Assembly (NCBI RefSeq): GCF_018873765.1
Contig: NC_057922.1
Location: forward strand, 9,003,563 to 9,067,562
From: Telopea speciosissima
Taxonomy: Eukaryota > Streptophyta > Magnoliopsida > Proteales > Proteaceae
Length of the DNA stretch: 64,000 nucleotides
Reading direction: 5' to 3'
A program made the position numbers and the translations under genes. Shown one piece after another: positions 35,086 through 45,407 of this stretch. Position 1 is the stretch's first letter. Each line of letters starts with the position of its first letter. Below the pieces are notes generated by a model that was given only the letters and a program-made list of their open reading frames with translations, did no database searches and was not told the origin of the DNA.

Positions 35086-35814
35086 TGGTGGAAGAGGCTT
35101 TTCTTTTGTCGACGTAAACCTAAAGCCCAGCCCATACCACAAGAAAATCTCTAGTTCAGGCATTCCTTTAAATATGAGGAATGAACCCTCTACAGTAGTA
35201 TTTAGAACTTAATACCATCTCTTAATTGCTTTTTTAGTTAATTCTCAAAAGTTTTTTGAGATAAGGGTATGAAAGAATTTTTAAAAATAATTTGAAAGTG
35301 ACATATCATTATGTTACCCTTATCAAAATGTGTCATTGTCATATACATTTTCTGAGTACACATATGAAATGACTATTACTTTCGTAAGAAATAATTTGAA
35401 TGTCATACTAAAAGGGTAAAAAGGTAAAATTATAAATTATCTGTTACCTTTAGAGGTGTCAATAAGAAAACCCCTTCTAAGTTTTGGGTTCTATGTTAGA
35501 GCTAAAAGATGCACTGAATGATAGGAAATTGAAAGTTATGGAAGCCTGGCCTATTTGTAACCCAAACTCACTCTCCAAACCCCCTCCCCCAACTCCCAAA
35601 AAAAAGGGTCATACCCAATGCACAATGCTCCCATTGAGTCCCACGTTTTGCAGGGTTTGGGAGAGGTAGATGGTAGGCAGCCTTACCTTTATGTGTGTGT
35701 GAGAGAGAGAGATTACAATGACTGAAGAAGGTGGAATTGGCTTTATTTGGCAAGACATAGCTATTCTTCTCTACATATTTATCCACTGACCTTAACTAGC
35801 GTCGTTGAAAATGA
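35086..35814. other. intergenic with Au-SINE 3' fragment
   Basis: On the minus strand 35605-35692 reads GGTAAGGCTGCCTACCATCT, CCCAAACCCTGCAAAACGTG, GACTCAATGGGAGCATTGTG, a diverged 3' portion of an Au-type SINE. (GA)n at 35699-35712. No gene. Confidence 0.5.
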
Positions 35815-35950
35815 GGGGTGCTGTTCTCTGTGCCGCAACGCAGCCTACACCCAGGAACATGGCGGTGGGCGCAATGACCACCTTGCCCCCTGCACAGACT
35901 ACCCATGTGCCTGGGCACAGGCTGCGCTACGGCACAGAGAACATTCTCCC
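35815..35950. mobile_element. MULE-type MITE (GCCGCAG family)
   Basis: A 136-bp foldback: GGGGTGCTGTTCTCTGTGCC against GGGAGAATGTTCTCTGTGCC from the right. Flanks TGAAAATGA (35806-35814) and TAAAAATAA (35951-35959) match 7 of 9. Central GCAATGACCACCTTGCCCCC at 35871. Confidence 0.82.
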
Positions 35951-36202
35951 TAAAAATAATGATAAAAATAAAGCTAGCGTATCTTGGTCATATCAAAGTT
36001 GATCCCAAAATATGGTTTTTGTTCTACTCTCCTTGTGATCAGGTTTGCTCATTGCACCCCCAAAAGTGGTATTGAACCTATATGAATTGAACCAAGTTTC
36101 AAACCTTACTGTTAGATCTCAACCAACCCAAACTATGAACCAATAGTCCAATTGGGCTGCACACCCCATCTCTCAACAAGATAATGGACCAATAGTCCAA
36201 TT

Positions 36203-36338
36203 GGGTGCTGTTCTTTGTGCTGCAGCACAGGCTGCGCCCAGGTACATGGAGGTGGGCGCAATGACCATCCTGCGCCCCTAAGTGATAGGCCCATGTGCCT
36301 AGGCGCAACCTACGCCGTGGCCCAGAGAACATTCTCCC
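36203..36338. mobile_element. MULE-type MITE (GCCGCAG family), no TSD found
   Basis: Same ends (GGGTGCTGTTCTTTGTGCTG and, from the right, GGGAGAATGTTCTCTGGGCC) and core (36257-36278). The left flank GACCAATAGTCCAATTGGG is itself a copy of 36138-36156, suggesting a local duplication that obscures the insertion site. Confidence 0.75.
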
Positions 36339-37075
36339 ATATTTTGTAAGGATTTGGGGACTCTCCAGATTGTCAGCGTTGCAATGCCCCTCGACATCAC
36401 CACAAATGTTAATTTCTAATGATTTTTGGCCTAAAACAGACTTTGTTTTGAAATATCCGAATGTTCTTCTCTCTCCAAATGTGATCAAGAATGTTACAAG
36501 AAATTTTTTTGGCAATACTTGAGATTTTTCTTGAGGTAGACTATAATGGAAACTTAAAATTAGGTTTTCAATTTCTATATGGGAGTTGGCCTAACTCCAA
36601 ATCCAGAAGGTGGGGAAGGTGGTTCCCATGACAGGATTGTTGTTTCATAGCAACCATTTTATCCCTTATCGGAATAGGTCTCACATTGGCTTTATTTGGC
36701 TAAACTATGCTTTAGTAAAGTAGCTCTTTCTATATTATGTCACGTCACTCTTTATTACTCTCACTCGTATGGTGGCAAGACAAACTTCCATACTAAAGGT
36801 CATGAGCATATGAGAGAGAGAGAGAGCCAGTAAGAAACAGGAGGGTTAGATCTTGTTCCAACGTCGACGAACCTTGAATCCACACATAGAGGAAATGAAA
36901 AACTTCTTCTATTCAAAATGTAAATTGCTTACAAAGAAAAATTCGAAGCCCTTATATAGAGATGCTTGCTTACAGAAAAAGAAAATAAAAATTCAAAATT
37001 CAAAAATTTCAAAACTGCAGTAGTCTGTTTCGCCTTCAAATCGCACAATAAGGGCAAAAAAAACATACATCAGCA
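36339..37075. other. intergenic
   Basis: AT-rich; (GA)n at 36812-36827. No gene. Confidence 0.35.
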
Positions 37076-37256
37076 GAATTTGGATCGTCTACGGCCTGCT
37101 TGACCGTAGCAGCCATAGCAGCGCCCTGATGAGGCATAGTGCAATGACCGCTTTACCCCTGCCCGAGCACCTTGCCCGAGCAGGGGTAAGGCGGTCATTG
37201 TACCGCACCTCATTAGTGCGCTGCTACGGGCAGCAGGCCGTAGACGATCTTGATCC
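37076..37256. mobile_element. long-hairpin MULE-type MITE with 9-10-bp TSD
   Basis: Two arms of about 85 bases: GATCGTCTACGGCCTGCT... (37083) pairs with ...AGCAGGCCGTAGACGATC (right, to 37249); CAATGACCGCTTTACCCC pairs with GGGGTAAGGCGGTCATTG. Only a few bases separate the arms (CACCTTG). TACATCAGCA flanks both sides exactly (37066-37075, 37257-37266). Confidence 0.85.
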
Positions 37257-37341
37257 TACATCAGCATCGAAGGATCAGTCCGGATGGACTTCTGCTGGTC
37301 CAATCGGCTCAAGAACTCATTCGATATCTCCTCGACATCAA

Positions 37342-37450
37342 AGAGAGAGAGAGAGAGAGAGAGAGTCCACATTTTCAGGAAAAGTGTAGTAAGGTGAGTA
37401 GTGGCATGTGTAGTGCATTGTATGTAGTCCTTGTTTTTTGGGAGTGGGGT
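37342..37450. repeat. GA tract plus 90-bp repeat, copy 2
   Basis: (GA)n at 37342-37365 followed by ATTTTCAGGAAAAGTGTAGT, GTGAGTAGTGG and ATTGTATGTAGTC; partner of 34954-35085. Confidence 0.7.
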
Positions 37451-38748
37451 TTTTTTAGGGGTGGGGGACACACACACAGATAGAGAGAGAGATGATTATA
37501 ACCTTATTTTTCTGAAGCTGTGGTAATTAGTCGCTCTTAGTGCATTATATATAAGCTTTCTAGATAGGGACTTAAATGGAATCTTGACAATGATCAACAG
37601 TACTGGTCATTTGGGAGATGAGTAGTAAGATCGTAGTTAAGATCACAGTCACCATCAATGTTTACTTAGCTTGCCTTTCATTAAGGAATGAGTGCTGAAA
37701 TTTTTTGGTGAAAAGCATAGCTGTTCTGCTTTGCATCCCCTCCCTTTACAAACTTTGCCTTTAGCTACCCACAATGGCTACAAAAACTTAAGCATAAAAG
37801 GAAACTTTTGAGTCTTACTTTTCCCAGAGGGGAAGATTTAAATGTCCAGAGGGAATGTATGAAGAAAAAGAAGATCATGAACATGAGAAAAATGAAGAGA
37901 AGATGATAATGGTGATAACTCTGTGGGATCTGATGGAATTCTTATAAGAGATTTGATGTATACCTTTATGAGATGATGTTTTGTGCACATGGGCATGCCC
38001 AACCCTCTCATGGTTTTCCATGTGGTTGCCTTATAATGAATGAATAGATTGGACCAAAATTTGTAATTCTTACATCCATTGTGAAAAACTATTGAGAAAA
38101 ACATACACATAATTCCAATGGTTTTCGAAATTTGAATTTTATTCCCTCTATGGGTTTTTTCTATGTTTTCAGTTGAATTACTACAAAGTTTAAAATTTAC
38201 AATCTATATTAGTGGGAAGAAGGCCCACAAAATTAACTTTCTAAACATGTAATCTCAAACTTTCACATATTTAGGTCTTATATACGATTTTTTTTGACAT
38301 GTTTTTATTGGGGGTAGTTTTGTACTTTTAGGGAATTAGGGTTTCTCTATATATTGTAATGCGTCTTAAAATGCTATATATATATATATAGGGAGATCTC
38401 ACAAGGAGGTGAGTATGAGGGTTTTTAATTTCTTCATCATAATAGTAGAAGCTCTGATTTATCGCTCTACCATGGTTGTAGCCCATCTTGGGTGAACCAC
38501 ACACGTAAAATGATATCATTCACATTGTTGCATTTCTGACATGGGTAGACAGACAAACTAAATATATGGTTGCATATCTGATGCCATAATGGCCCAATGG
38601 GCTTTCCTCCCCACAAACTACCAACCCAATTGATTATTGGGCTTGCACATGATCTGGCCCAGAGTAATAAGCCAGTAGTTTTTCCATTTTATGAGGGTCC
38701 ACTTCCCTCCTGACCCAACCCAGCAAATTATTCTTTGCTAAAAATTAA
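37451..38748. other. intergenic
   Basis: AT-rich with an (AT)n tract near 38376-38390. No coding exon seen. Confidence 0.4.
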
Positions 38749-38925
38749 GGGGAAGAGTTTTGTATCCGGGGGCATGGTCCCTGCTCCAGTAGGGGGTCAA
38801 TGGGAGCCCAGACATAAGCATCAACAAGGGCAGGATTATCGCTTACTATGGGGATGAGGCGGTCATTTTGCCTCTTCCTGTTTCTGGGTGCAGGCGCCAT
38901 ACTCCCTGACAAAGTTCTTTTTCCC
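38749..38925. mobile_element. MULE-type MITE (GGTCCCTG family), copy 2
   Basis: Ends GGGGAAGAGTTTTGTATCCG and, from the right, GGGAAAAAGAACTTTGTCAG; then GGCATGGTCCCTGC. Flanks AAAAATTAA (38740-38748) and AAAAATTAT (38926-38934), 8 of 9. Sister of 25962-26135. Confidence 0.78.
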
Positions 38926-38934
38926 AAAAATTAT

Positions 38935-39631
38935 ATACTGATGTAAATGGAAGAGCCTTCGCTTTAGTCAATGTAAACCCAAGCCCATCCCATACCAAAT
39001 GAAGAGCCTTGCTACCTAACTAACCTAGGAACATTAGGGCTTTAATCAAAGTTACAATTTGTAATGTATCCAAACCAAAACCATTGAGCTTTTATACATT
39101 CCAAACCCCTCCACAATTTAATTACCAGGTTGGTTGCCTCTCTTATTATATTTTAAAGAAAAATTCCCCACGTCAACAATGTGGGTATCCTTTCTCACGT
39201 CCTCTCACATCCTTACCATGTGAGTCCTGCACTGATACTTTCTCTCCTTCTTGATCATGTGGGTCTCCTGTTAATGAAATAATTTACCCGCCACATCATA
39301 ATCCTTTTTTACAGGGTGTCCTCTTAATTTTGAAAAGATGTAAAATGAAGAAAAAGAAGGCATGCATGAAAGGGAGTAACAAGACAAGTAAAAGCAGGAG
39401 GGAACTCAGGAAAAAGCCCATAGAAAGGATAATTGCATGGTTCTTACATCCCGTTAACTCCTATCATCACCTTTATACTGAACTGACAAAGCCCACCTGT
39501 CATATTTCTCACATTCATTCTAATCTTCCTCTTTAAGTTCCCTTCAATCTTAACTTCTATTTGAGCATTCCACATCAAACATTTTTGAATACAATTAAAT
39601 CAGTTCCTTCTTACATTGGTGAGCAAAGAAT
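38935..39631. other. upstream region of GDSL gene
   Basis: Contains the presumed promoter and leader of the GDSL gene. No coding sequence recognised; no TATA box assigned with confidence. Confidence 0.4.
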
Positions 39632-42040
39632 ATGAAGATGGAAAACACAAATTCTTGGTCTCTTGTCAATGCAGCTAGATTGTTGATCTCCATTGTTGTG
39701 GTGATTCTCCACTTGGGGTCTAGATGGGTCATTGGAGCACCACAAGCCACAGCAATGTTTGTGTTTGGAGACTCATTAATTGACAATGGAAACAACAACT
39801 ACTTGTTGGGCTCTTTAGCAAAAGCTAATTACTTACCTTATGGGGTTGATTTTGAGCAGGGAGCGACCGGCCGATTCACTAATGGTAAAACCATAATCGA
39901 TCTCCTAGGTAACTTCTTAAATCTAATTAATATCTTTCATTCTCTTAATTAATAGCTCCTTACATCTCTTTATCTCATGAACCAAAATGGATTTTGTTGT
40001 TCTTAAAGGTAAACACATATGCCTTAATTGGGCCATTTCGGGGCCCAACCTTGCTCCTATGAAAACCCACTATTAGGCCCAATGACAAAGTTATAATTTG
40101 ATCCTTTAGTATATTTGAGATGAATTGAGATGAATTGAGAAGAGTGTTAAACCATATAATTACCAGTTTTAAGTTTTATTTTACAGGAGATAAGTTGGGT
40201 TTGCCGTACCTTCCGGCCTTCGCAGATCCACTCACAGTCGGAACAAGAATTCTTAAAGGAGTGAATTATGCATCAGCGGCTGGGGGGATCCTTGATATCT
40301 CGGGGCTACATCTCGTAAGTATTTATTAACTAACTAAATCTAGGGAGATTACTCTTAATAATCGGCTAATTAAGGGGATCATAATGATTATATCTTCATG
40401 GAACCTCAAGGTAAGTGTTACCACATTGAGGTCCAAGCCAAACCACTGCCTTGATACTAATCTCAGGCCCATGAAGCCCAAAAGTAACCTTGGGCTGGCC
40501 TTATGGGCTGGGCTACTTTGATGTTTCCTTGCAAGTGTGCACGCATTGAGGTCCAAGCCAAACCACTGCCTTGAAGGCCAATCTCAGGCCCAGAAATCCC
40601 CTAATATGCTTGGGCTGGGCCACTTTGATGTCACCTTGTAATTTATAGATTCATTTATGTATGTTTCTAAGAGAGTTTTTCTCCACACTGTAATTACAGG
40701 GACAAAGGTTCAGCTTAAGGCAGCAGGTTATCAGCTTTGGAATAACTTTGAGTCAATTGAGGATCCAACTGGGGGGGATGAACATGAATCTAAGCGAGTA
40801 CCTGGCCAAATCGATCGCTGTGATGGCACTCGGTAGCAATGACTACGTCAATAACTATCTTATGCCCTCCCTTTACCCTACTAGCTTCATCTATAATCCC
40901 CGTGACTATGCAGATCTCCTCGTCAACCAGTACTCCACGCAGATTCTGGTAATGGCATAGACCAATTTGATTATATATAGGGTTCGTCAGTTGTCTACTA
41001 ACTAATTGATTCTCACCCCCCAAAAAAAATACTTGTGATGAGAGTTGGACCATGGCATGAAAAGGTCTTTGCGGTCTGAACCGGGTTGATCAATAATATT
41101 GCAATGAACCCCTGTTCTGGATCAGCCCACTTTGACTGACTTGACCGGTCCAAATCTCATTAATGTGGTCGAACCAGAGTTAGAATATGAATGTGGTTTT
41201 TTTTTTTTTTTTTTGACCAACAACCATTGTAATATATATCCTTTGCAGGCACTCCACAGCTTAGGGTTAAGGAAGTTCTTCTTAGCAGGGTTGGGCCCAA
41301 TAGGATGCAGCCCCAGTCAAGCAAGAGGGCAATGTGCCACGGGCGTAAATGACATGATGGGATTGTTCAACGAACGGCTCAGATCACTTGTCGACCTGCT
41401 GAATGCCAATCATCCGGGGTCAATCTTTGCCTATGGCAACACATATGGAGTTTTTGGTGATATACTCAATAATCCAGCTGCATATGGTAAGGGGCTAAGA
41501 GCTCATGTTTATAACTGAACATTAGGTTAAAAGGAGGAGGGTTTACATGGGCCTACCCTGAGAACTAGTTTGGGCACCTGATTTTTAATGGGCCTACCCT
41601 CAGGCTCAGTTGTAGCCCAGCCCATGATACACACCTCCAACATGATCTGCAATAATTATCAGAAATGACAAAAGACATAGGCACTGTTTGGTTGCAAGGA
41701 AAATGCAAGTATTTTTCTGGGAAGTGAAATATATTTTATGGGAAATGCATAAATTTCATTTTGATATATGGAAATTAAAAGGAAATTTTTGATTTTATAA
41801 TTGCGATTATTTGCTGATGTGGCAGGATTTATGATTACAACTCGAGGGTGTTGTGTTCTTGGGGTGAATCAAGGAACATGTCTTCCCCTCTCAACCCCAT
41901 GTCCAAACAGGAGGGAATATGTGTTTTGGGATGCTTTCCATCCAACAGAAGCTGTTGATGAAATCCTTGCTCAAAGGGCTTACGCTGGCCCTCCTTCAGA
42001 CTGCTATCCAATCAATGTTCAACAAATAGCACAAATGTAG
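39632..42040 (+). CDS. GDSL-type esterase/lipase, five exons, 368 aa
   Basis: Secreted SGNH-hydrolase family enzyme hydrolysing ester bonds in lipids or related acyl esters. Exons 39632-39908, 40187-40314, 40700-40948, 41249-41486, 41826-42040; all introns GT-AG and the joined frame closes at TAG. The N-terminus has a hydrophobic signal-like segment (LLISIVVVILHLG, about 17-29). Block I is FVFGDSLIDNGNNN with the nucleophile Ser48; block II is YASAAGGIL with the oxyanion Gly near 125; block III is LGSNDYVNNY with Asn182; block V is FWDAFHPTEA with Asp333 and His336. All four SGNH residues are present, and 368 residues and five exons are typical of the plant family. A decayed tandem copy follows 0.67 kb downstream. 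The physiological substrate is not predictable. Confidence 0.93.
40423..40640. repeat. tandem duplication in GDSL intron 2
   Basis: CATTGAGGTCCAAGCCAAAC, CACTGCCTTGA, AATCTCAGGCCC and GGGCTGGGC...ACTTTGATGT recur in two units of about 110 bp. Sequence is GGCC/GGGCT-rich and may derive from a hAT-like end. Confidence 0.75.
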
Positions 42041-42705
42041 ACCATTACTACTAGTCTACTACTACTTAATGTAATACATAGTATATACACAATAACGGCA
42101 CTTTTACATACCGTATCTGGGGTATAGCAATGTTAGTATATATCTAGTGGGACTATGTATGCATGTATTTGTGCTACTATGTGTTACAATACCAACTAGT
42201 TAAATGAATTGGATTTGATGTATTTTAAGAGCATTTTACTGCTTTGGCACATTAGTTAGGAGCTCATCTATTGCTTGATTTGATCTATTCCAAGAGACCA
42301 CCTAAGGATATTCATAGGTTCTGTTTGGTTCCATGTAAAAAGGAGAAAAAGGAAAAAAAAAAAATTCTTTAACATAAGATTGGACATGTCTATCTCCAGT
42401 CTAAGTAGAGAGTCAAATAGGTTGGATGAAGAGATTCTCTCTTCACCAAGGGTGGAGAGAGACCAGATCCAATCAAGCCAGGCCCGTCTAATGTCCCTTG
42501 TGCAGCCTAGATCTCAACCTTATCAAAAGGCTTAGAGGAAAGCAACAATCCATATGGGCTCCCACTTCTCTTGCACACATAAAACCGTTTCAAATGGATC
42601 ATCATCATCATCATAATTCATGACCCACTTCTTTAACTCGGAGCCAACTTTGTATGACAAACCTACACTGCAAAGCCATCTCTGACCAGAAAGAAGAAAT
42701 CAAGT
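42041..42705. other. spacer between GDSL copies
   Basis: 3' untranslated region of the first gene followed by the upstream region of its decayed copy. A CATCAT repeat lies near 42600. No other gene. Confidence 0.45.
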
Positions 42706-44463
42706 ATGAGAAGAAACAGCTCCAGAGTGGTCATGACTGTGGTGGATCCTTGGCTGTTGTTGATCTTCACCACAACCATGATCTTCTATTTCTCATCAAG
42801 TACTGGGGCTCTTGGAGCACCACTGGTGCCTGCTATGTTTGTGTTTGGGGATTCACTGGTTGATAAAGGAAACAACAATTTCCTCAACTCCATTGCAAAA
42901 TCCAACTATATATGCCTAATGGGATTGATTTCTGCATATGGAGGTCCCATTGGGAGGTTCTGTAATGGAAGAACTATAGTGAATATGCTTAATGTGAGAG
43001 GAGCACTCACCTCAAAAGCCTGAAAGATGGGAAGGAAGCCTCCCTCATGGTTTCTTCTTTAGACCTGACTTGAACCATATGGGTCATCCAGGCCAGGTCT
43101 TGGAAAACCAAATATGCTCCAGCTAACCTAATCCAACTACTTTGCAGCCCATTTGCAATCATAGGTTTTAACCTTGCACAAGGACAACCCACAACACATT
43201 GAGCTGAGCCTGGGTTAGCAAAAGATGTGAATTTAAAGTTCTTCATTTGGGATTGTAACCCCTATCTTATAATAGATGTCTCAAGGCTAACACTCTGTAC
43301 TCCATCTTTGGCACAGGGAGAACATTATAGCTTGAAACAAGAAGTGCTTAACTTTGAATCAGTTGAGCACCCAGATGAGTGGGAGAAATTTGACCCAATA
43401 CTAAAGAAAGGTTTTCTTCCCCGTCATTACACCTAGTGAAGTATAACATTTCACTATTTGCAACATGGCAGTACATGAGTTAGTCCATGTGATAGAAAAC
43501 TAGGCAAACATCTCATTGGTAAAATTTCAGCTTCAAATGAGTAGAGGAAGTAGCTAAAATTACAAAAGTTGTCTCTTTTTTTTTTTGGTGAATAAGAAAT
43601 TCATTGCCCGTCATTGTATATTTTACATTCATCTCCAATTTAGGTATTATGGTACTTTTAATAAAATTTCAAATCACAGTTTGAGCAACTTTCCTTCCTT
43701 ATTTTGAACTAAAATTTGGTCATTGAGATGTATGTGGGGTTTCACATGAACTAAACCATGTACTACCAAGTGGCAAATAGTGAAACGTTATACTTTACTA
43801 GACATAGTGATGCCTAAAAGCACCCAAAACGGAAATAAGGCCTCTCACCTCTATTTGTTTGGAACCATGTTAATCTTGATTGCATCTGGTAATCTATGCT
43901 GGACTATTTTTTTTCTTCTTTTTTTTTTTTATGCTTGAAAAAAAATTATTAAAAAGCGAAGGTAATCTAATATTTGCAGGCCTTATACAATGTGGGACTA
44001 AGGAAGTTTCTGCTAGCAGGGATAGGCCCACTAGGATGTATCCTAACTTGTGGTCCAAGGAAACGTCTAAACTTGTCTACTTGGCTGGCTTTCAAACTGA
44101 TCTGAACTATTGTCACCTGATAGTAACTCAATAAAAAACAAGCGAGTCTGAAAAATTCAAGAACAGAACCATTTTATCACAACAGAAGCTTTTTCCCATT
44201 TCCAAGAACTAAATGCTACTAACTGTTATATGGGTATTGCAGGATTTAGCATCATTGACAGAGGTAGCTATGGTCTTGGGAGAAACCAAGGGCAGATGAC
44301 ATGTCTTCCCCTCTCTACTCCCTGTCCAAACAGGAACCAATTCATATTCTGGGATGCTTTCCATCCAACACAAGATGTGAATGCCATCCTTTCTCAGAGG
44401 GCCTTTTCCGGCCCAACTTCCAACTGCTACCCAATCAATATTCAGCGAATGGCACAAATTTAA
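42706..44463 (+). pseudogene. decayed tandem copy of the GDSL esterase/lipase gene
   Basis: Homologous to the neighbouring intact gene but broken. Exon 1 (from 42706) has the GDSL block (FVFGDSLVDKGNNNF) and then, at about 42905-42935, a short out-of-frame stretch: a 2-base gain (TATATATG) followed by a 1-base gain (TTTCTGC) restores frame at AYGGP. The second exon (GDxLGLP region) is absent. Exon 3 is cut to GEHYSLKQEVLNFES (43317-43361), so the Asn block III is missing. Exon 4 keeps only LRKFLLAGIGPLGC (from 43980). Exon 5 (44243-44463) is well preserved, with FWDAFHPTQD. A MITE sits inside (43423-43812). No complete SGNH enzyme can be read. Confidence 0.9.
43423..43812. mobile_element. MITE, CTATGCCTAGTGAAGT family, copy 3, inside GDSL pseudogene
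   Basis: Inverted ends of about 70 bases: CACCTAGTGAAGTATAACAT and CACTATTTGCAACATGG at the left against ATGTCTAGTAAAGTATAACG and CACTATTTGCCACTTGG from the right. Interior contains a T run and short TA-rich stretches only. Confidence 0.75.
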
Positions 44464-45407
44464 GCCATTCCTCATGATTCATTGTCTTAGTAGTATGGCT
44501 CTATGTAGTCTTGTGTATTTAAATTAAAATGATCTATCTTCATCTTCATCCCATCCCTCAATACAACAAATATGCTACAACTACTACTACATGCGTGTAA
44601 TGTGCATCACATATTAGAATGAGGTCAAGGGAACAAATAGACTTGAAAAACAAGTGCAGGCCTTGACCTAGGAGGTGTCAAATGGGCCGGTGCAGTGGGA
44701 ACTGGACAAGACCCAACTGATTATTTAATCGGCTTAAGTCTTGGGACCAGAACCAAGAAGCAACCAGTTCTGTTCAAGTTAAACGGTTCTAATCAACAAG
44801 AAGAGCCTGAACAACTCTGTTTTCAGAGCGGTGGTAATCATTCTCTTCCTTTGGAGATGAATAGGTCAGTCCCAATTCCTCAAGATTACAAGACAGAGAG
44901 GGCAAAATGCTTAAATGAGATGAGTATAACAATTTTTTAGAATTTGACATCATGTACATGGAGGAACTCAACCAAAAGCATTGCCAAAGCAAGGCGCAAA
45001 CAAAGTACAAACCCATGTTAACCCAATAGAGAGAAGGCATGGCACTTTTTTTTTCCCCTGAACTACTTTAGGACCATTGCCTTGTATATTATAATTTCAA
45101 CAGAATGGTCAGAGTACTATATAATGCCTGGAGATATGAGCATAAGCATCAACCAAAACCCAGGCCTGGACTAGATTCCCCAGAACTCGCAGAACCTCGC
45201 CTTTTGAACTTAATCCAAGTGTACAAAACTACTTGTTTCTTGCTCAGCAAATCTAAACCTGAAGACTATAAGCTATTGACAAGAAGTCAAGTAGCACGTG
45301 TGCAAAGGTTAATGATTTCAGCCAAACCTGAACCAAATAGCAAGTGTAGGAAAAACGACAATAGTTACAAGGCCTGCTTTTGACCTGATGATGGTAGTGC
45401 ATGAGGT
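44464..45407. other. convergent intergenic region and MAD1 3' side
   Basis: Lies between the GDSL pseudogene (plus) and MAD1 (minus). The segment next to 45407 should hold the MAD1 3' untranslated region. Frames at 44695-45383 match no family. Confidence 0.4.

Noticed and set aside
36099-36515. 138-residue open frame on the minus strand
   Set aside because: Spans a MULE-type MITE and its flanks; composition reflects the element.
42706-43023. Second functional GDSL gene
   Set aside because: The block III Asn exon and exon 2 are missing and exon 4 is truncated, so no complete enzyme can be encoded.
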